Positions 6,069 through 8,953 of a stretch of 8,953 nucleotides of DNA are shown here, in pieces. Both the position numbers and the translations under genes were made by a program. The stretch is from the NCBI GenBank assembly GCA_016290715.1, contig JAEEUY010000204.1, positions 1 through 8,953 of the forward strand, in the 5' to 3' direction. Numbering within the stretch: the stretch's first letter is position 1; every line of letters begins with the position of its first letter. The notes under the pieces were generated by a model. That model did not search any database. It worked only from the letters and a program-made list of their open reading frames with translations, and was not told the origin of the DNA. This stretch comes from Bacteroidales bacterium. Its GTDB lineage: Bacteria > Bacteroidota > Bacteroidia > Bacteroidales > WCHB1-69.

Positions 6069-8000
6069 ATGAACGAAGAAAATATGTACAACCAAAGTTC
6101 TGAGAACCAAGAAAATGTGTTTACAAACAGCGAACAAGAAGCACCTTCAGAATCCCCCAAGCCACAACCACGGGTGGTAAAACGGAAAAGTAGCGCCACC
6201 GAAAGTCGCAGCAGAAAATTCTGGCGCGTGGTTTTAGGATCTGCCCTTGGATTTATTTTGGTCAATATTGTAACCTCCTTCCTCGGCATTTTCATCTTAT
6301 TGGCCATCGTAGGAAGCTCCGTGAAAGAAAGCGACACGGCCATCCCTGACAATGCTGTCTTAACCCTAACCTTTGATGCCCCTATACAAGAACGCGCCGA
6401 GGACAATCCTTTCTCTGAACTCGATTTGGGACGGTACAATAGAAATTTCATCGGCTTGGATGACATTCTCAACGTTATCAATAATGCCGCCGAAGATTCA
6501 AAAATCAAAGGGATTTCATTAAATATCCAACAATTAAGCGCAGCACCCGCCACACTATCCGAAATCCGGGATGCCCTTATCCATTTCAAAGAATCGGGGA
6601 AATTCATCTGGGCTTATAGCGACAATTATAGCCAATCCAACTATTATCTCGCTTCCATCGCCGATATGATTTGCCTTAATCCGCAAGGAGAGGTGGATAT
6701 ACACGGATTAGCTTTCCAAACCATGTTTTATAAAGGACTTATTGACAAATTAGACGTTGGTATTCAAGTGGTTAAATGCGGGAAATACAAAAGTGCAGTG
6801 GAACCCTACCTGATGGACAAGATGAGTGATGCCAACCGTGAACAGATGGACCGGTTGGTGCAATCATTATGGGGCAAAATTAAAGATGACATAGCCGAAT
6901 CCCGCAACCTTACGCCCAATGATATAGATAGCATCGCAAACAACTTGCTCATTTCCGATGCCAATGATGCAAAAAAATTAGGTCTTATCGACCACTTGGC
7001 ATATCAACAGGAATACAAAAAAATGCTCAAAAAACAATTGGGTCTCAACGATGAGGAGACCTTGAACCTTGTGGCTTACAATGATTATAAAAAGAGCATA
7101 ACCCCTAATCTGACCTCAACACTTTCCCTCAATTCAAAGGATAAAATTGCCGTGATCTATGCCGTCGGTTCCATTATTGACGGAAAAGGGAACATGACCA
7201 CCATCGGTTCCGAAACCCTAAGTCGCGAAATACGCCGTGCATACAAAGACAAAGATGTGAAAGCCATTGTTTTGCGCGTCAATTCCCCTGGTGGCAGCGC
7301 CTTGGCTTCCGACATTATCTGGAGTGAAATTGAAAATGCCAAAGCCGCGGGGAAGAAAGTCGTTACCTCCATGGGCGACTATGCCGCTTCCGGCGGATAC
7401 TATATTTCCTGCAACTCAGATATTATTGTGGCACAACCCAATACCCTCACTGGATCTATTGGCGTTTTCGGTCTCTTTCCCAATTTACAAGAGTGTTTCA
7501 AAAACAAATTAGGTATCACCATCGATGTGGCCAAAAGCAACGACCATGCCGATGCATATACAGGAATGAGGGCAATGACCGAAGAAGAGTACCAACACAT
7601 GCAAAACAGTGTGAATATCATTTACAGCACCTTCCTCAACCGCGTTGCCGGCGGACGAAACATGACAGTTGCCCAAGTGGATTCTATCGGTCAAGGACGC
7701 GTCTGGTCGGGAATGGATGCGCTTGAAATTGGCTTGGTTGACCAATTGGGGACAATAGACGATGCCATCATCGAAGCAGCAAAATTAGCAGGCTGTGAAC
7801 AATATGAAATAGTTTACTATCCAAAAAAACAGACATGGTATGAAACACTTCTCAATAGCAATGATAAAAACAAAGATATTGCCATGGCAATGCGAAACGA
7901 ACTGGGAAAACTTTACCCTGCCTACGAAACAATGAAACAAATCACATCCATGAAAGGTATTCAGGCACGACTGCCGATGGAAATTGAAATTGATTTTTAA
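6069..8000 (+). CDS. sppA: Signal peptide peptidase SppA, 67 kDa type
   Basis: SppA is a membrane-bound serine protease with a Ser/Lys dyad that degrades signal peptides after they leave pre-proteins. The 643-residue length fits the long, duplicated form (E. coli 618 aa). The order is a polar, E/Q/S-rich then basic cytoplasmic tail (1-50), one membrane span (about 52-81), an N-terminal S49 half carrying the lysine K241 in KYKSAVEPYLMD, and a C-terminal S49 half carrying the nucleophile S441 in GDYAASGGYYIS. The spacing of exactly 200 residues equals that of E. coli K209 and S409. Other family motifs are LRVNSPGGSALASD and TLTGSIGVFG. Both catalytic residues are intact, so the enzyme should be active. 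It closes the operon after a 37-base gap and is followed by a strong terminator. Its company with yajC agrees with a role in protein export. Confidence 0.96.
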   Translation: MNEENMYNQSSENQENVFTNSEQEAPSESPKPQPRVVKRKSSATESRSRKFWRVVLGSALGFILVNIVTSFLGIFILLAIVGSSVKESDTAIPDNAVLTLTFDAPIQERAEDNPFSELDLGRYNRNFIGLDDILNVINNAAEDSKIKGISLNIQQLSAAPATLSEIRDALIHFKESGKFIWAYSDNYSQSNYYLASIADMICLNPQGEVDIHGLAFQTMFYKGLIDKLDVGIQVVKCGKYKSAVEPYLMDKMSDANREQMDRLVQSLWGKIKDDIAESRNLTPNDIDSIANNLLISDANDAKKLGLIDHLAYQQEYKKMLKKQLGLNDEETLNLVAYNDYKKSITPNLTSTLSLNSKDKIAVIYAVGSIIDGKGNMTTIGSETLSREIRRAYKDKDVKAIVLRVNSPGGSALASDIIWSEIENAKAAGKKVVTSMGDYAASGGYYISCNSDIIVAQPNTLTGSIGVFGLFPNLQECFKNKLGITIDVAKSNDHADAYTGMRAMTEEEYQHMQNSVNIIYSTFLNRVAGGRNMTVAQVDSIGQGRVWSGMDALEIGLVDQLGTIDDAIIEAAKLAGCEQYEIVYYPKKQTWYETLLNSNDKNKDIAMAMRNELGKLYPAYETMKQITSMKGIQARLPMEIEIDF

Positions 8001-8002
8001 AT

Positions 8003-8035
8003 AAAAAAAAGAGTGTCAATGGCACTCTTTTTTTT
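8003..8035. terminator. Bidirectional rho-independent terminator
   Basis: A run of eight A and GAGTG (8003-8015) pairs with CACTC and a run of eight T (8023-8035) around the loop TCAATGG; a T-G and a C-G pair can tighten the loop further. The A run on one side and T run on the other make it a working intrinsic terminator in both directions: for sppA on the plus strand and for the AbiEi-like gene on the minus strand. The last T bases are also part of the minus-strand gene's stop codon (8034-8036). Confidence 0.9.
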
Positions 8036-8654
8036 ATAATTCATACACATCTACAAAAATCCCGACCCTCTTTTCCAAAGAGACATTATTGAATTGATGC
8101 AGATACTCTACAAGCAAATGCAGATTCAACTCCTCATACAATTTTTGTCCCTCCAAAGCGAAATGGCGAATTCCTTGCACCGTGTCGTAATAGTGGGGAT
8201 ACAAATAAAAAAGATCTAAAATCGCTTTTTCTGGAGTCGCCATCAAAAAGGTTGTATTATTTTTATTAACATACTGATAACCAAATAATAATGAATCTTT
8301 CATACTTTGATAATTAAATTTACCAAAGTGATTTTTAAAATCCATTGTCTTTTTACCTCCCACCGAACTAATCTGATTCATCAATGGATTGGTTACAAAA
8401 CCATGATAAAACAAGGCACTATGCAAACTGATATACGAAAAAGGATAGATACGGTTGGCAATATAAAAGGTTGCCTCCTGATTTTTCAAATATTCAGGAA
8501 ACGAATAAAAACCATTTCTCAATTTGATAAGCACCCCCTGCTTACACCAACGCGTCAGATTATTCTTATCAAAAGAATCAAAATAATGACCTATTTCTTT
8601 TGTCTGGAACAGAATTTTCTTAAAAAGAATATCTTTAAAACTATCAAAAATCAT
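8034..8654 (-). CDS. AbiEi-type antitoxin / transcriptional regulator, apparently orphan
   Basis: The 206-residue product resembles AbiEi antitoxins of type IV toxin-antitoxin systems (COG5340 group), which bind DNA through an N-terminal winged helix and repress their own operon while countering an AbiEii nucleotidyltransferase toxin. Seen here are a winged-helix region (about 1-52) with LTRWCKQGVLIKLRNGFYSF, the conserved YISLHSALFYHGF segment (74-86), and the hallmark ATPEKAILDLFYLYP (139-153). The toxin would normally follow directly, but on this strand the gene runs into the terminator and the convergent sppA gene, and no nucleotidyltransferase reading frame exists in the window. The gene is AT-richer than its neighbours (11 G/C in 60 bases at 8281-8340), consistent with acquired DNA. 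The ATG at 8654 is the first in frame after an upstream stop. It could act alone as a regulator or pair with a toxin elsewhere. Confidence 0.82.
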   Translation of the reverse strand: MIFDSFKDILFKKILFQTKEIGHYFDSFDKNNLTRWCKQGVLIKLRNGFYSFPEYLKNQEATFYIANRIYPFSYISLHSALFYHGFVTNPLMNQISSVGGKKTMDFKNHFGKFNYQSMKDSLLFGYQYVNKNNTTFLMATPEKAILDLFYLYPHYYDTVQGIRHFALEGQKLYEELNLHLLVEYLHQFNNVSLEKRVGIFVDVYEL

Positions 8655-8702
8655 AGAACAAGAAAAATGTCATTATCTTAAAACGGATATTCCAAACATT
8701 TA

Positions 8703-8740
8703 TTTCTTTTGTTTCTTTTCTTGTGTCAAAACAAAAGAAA
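8703..8740. repeat. Palindromic intergenic element
   Basis: TTTCTTTTGTTT (8703-8714) is repeated as the perfect inverse AAACAAAAGAAA (8729-8740) around a 14-base centre. Each arm also contains the unit TTTCTTTT or AAAAGAAA twice (8703-8710 and 8712-8719; 8733-8740 and 8739-8746), so the arms can pair in more than one register. It lies between divergent transcription units, which argues against an ordinary operon terminator and suggests a dispersed palindromic repeat; copy number cannot be judged from one window. Confidence 0.55.
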
Positions 8741-8927
8741 AAGAAAGAAGAGTGAAAACAGATTGTTGAACTTTTCGAAGTCCCCTATTTTCAAGCATAT
8801 ATTTTATAATTCATCTATAAATATCTTAAAGACAATAACTTGCATATAAATACAAACCTTTAAGCAGACAACAATACTCCTTTTTATCAATTTATACACT
8901 TTTTTTTCAATATTAAAAAAGTTAATG

Positions 8928-8935
8928 TAACTTTG
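8928..8935 (+). promoter_or_regulatory. Probable -7 box for a gene beyond the right edge
   Basis: TAACTTTG followed by CA matches the Bacteroidota -7 consensus TAnnTTTG. The region about 20 bases upstream is T-rich but lacks a clear TTTG. Transcription would begin near 8942 and run out of the window, so the gene it serves is not visible. Confidence 0.5.
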
Positions 8936-8953
8936 CACTCGTTAAAATTTAAA

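Larger units (their letters stand above)
8655..8953. other. AT-rich intergenic region between divergent genes
   Basis: This stretch of 299 bases holds no convincing gene on either strand. It contains the upstream region of the AbiEi-like gene, the palindromic element at 8703-8740, a long AT-rich stretch without recognisable structure (about 8760-8920), and a promoter box near the right edge. A minus-strand promoter for the AbiEi-like gene is not clear: AATGTTTG (8693-8700) matches the -7 consensus except for its first base, but no TTTG lies at the right distance. Confidence 0.6.

Noticed and set aside
6020..6607. A 195-codon open frame on the minus strand across the sppA start
   Set aside because: It is antisense to sppA and the end of the YbbR-like gene, with low-complexity, composition-driven sequence and no promoter or recognisable domain.
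8307..8681. A 124-codon plus-strand open frame opposite the AbiEi-like gene
   Set aside because: Its product is a K/I/T-rich shadow of the AT-rich antitoxin gene and has no domain; considered as a possible missing toxin and rejected.
8034..8953. Possible complete toxin-antitoxin or defence module at the right end
   Set aside because: Only the antitoxin-like gene is present; no nucleotidyltransferase, integrase, transposase or defence gene is seen in the remaining sequence.

Overview
The window reads as chromosomal DNA from a member of the Bacteroidota, most likely an anaerobic Bacteroidales-type organism. The signs are promoter boxes of the TAnnTTTG type instead of TATAAT, no clear Shine-Dalgarno sequences, A-rich leaders before starts, a long (323-residue) NusB, and a nusB / yajC / YbbR-like gene cluster of the kind seen in that phylum. 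The species cannot be named from the sequence.

Layout. (1) 1-1020: the C-terminal part of a B12-type radical SAM protein, cut by the window edge, followed closely by a 123-residue protein of unknown function. (2) 1026-1472, minus strand: a YqeY/GatB-domain protein convergent with the previous gene; its last codons contain a 13-bp perfect inverted repeat that could end transcription between the two. (3) 1473-1719: a divergent control region with a good minus-strand promoter for yqeY and a probable plus-strand promoter for the next operon. (4) 1720-8000: a long same-strand run with gaps or overlaps of at most about 40 bases: ADP-forming acyl/acetyl-CoA synthetase (alpha-beta fusion), NusB, a membrane-anchored DUF1573 protein, YajC, a short YbbR-like membrane protein, and the signal peptide peptidase SppA. 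(5) 8003-8035: a strong bidirectional terminator. (6) 8034-8654, minus strand: an AT-rich AbiEi-type antitoxin/regulator gene without a toxin partner in view. (7) 8655-8953: a non-coding AT-rich stretch with a 12-bp palindromic element and, at the right edge, a promoter pointing to a gene outside the window.

Function. The long operon joins energy metabolism (ATP formation from acyl-CoA), transcription elongation control (NusB) and the cell envelope/protein export (YajC at the Sec translocon, YbbR-like and DUF1573 membrane-anchored proteins, SppA removing cleaved signal peptides). Most of the window is housekeeping. The only accessory-looking part is the orphan AbiEi gene and its flank. I see no rRNA, tRNA, CRISPR array, insertion sequence or new multi-gene system.
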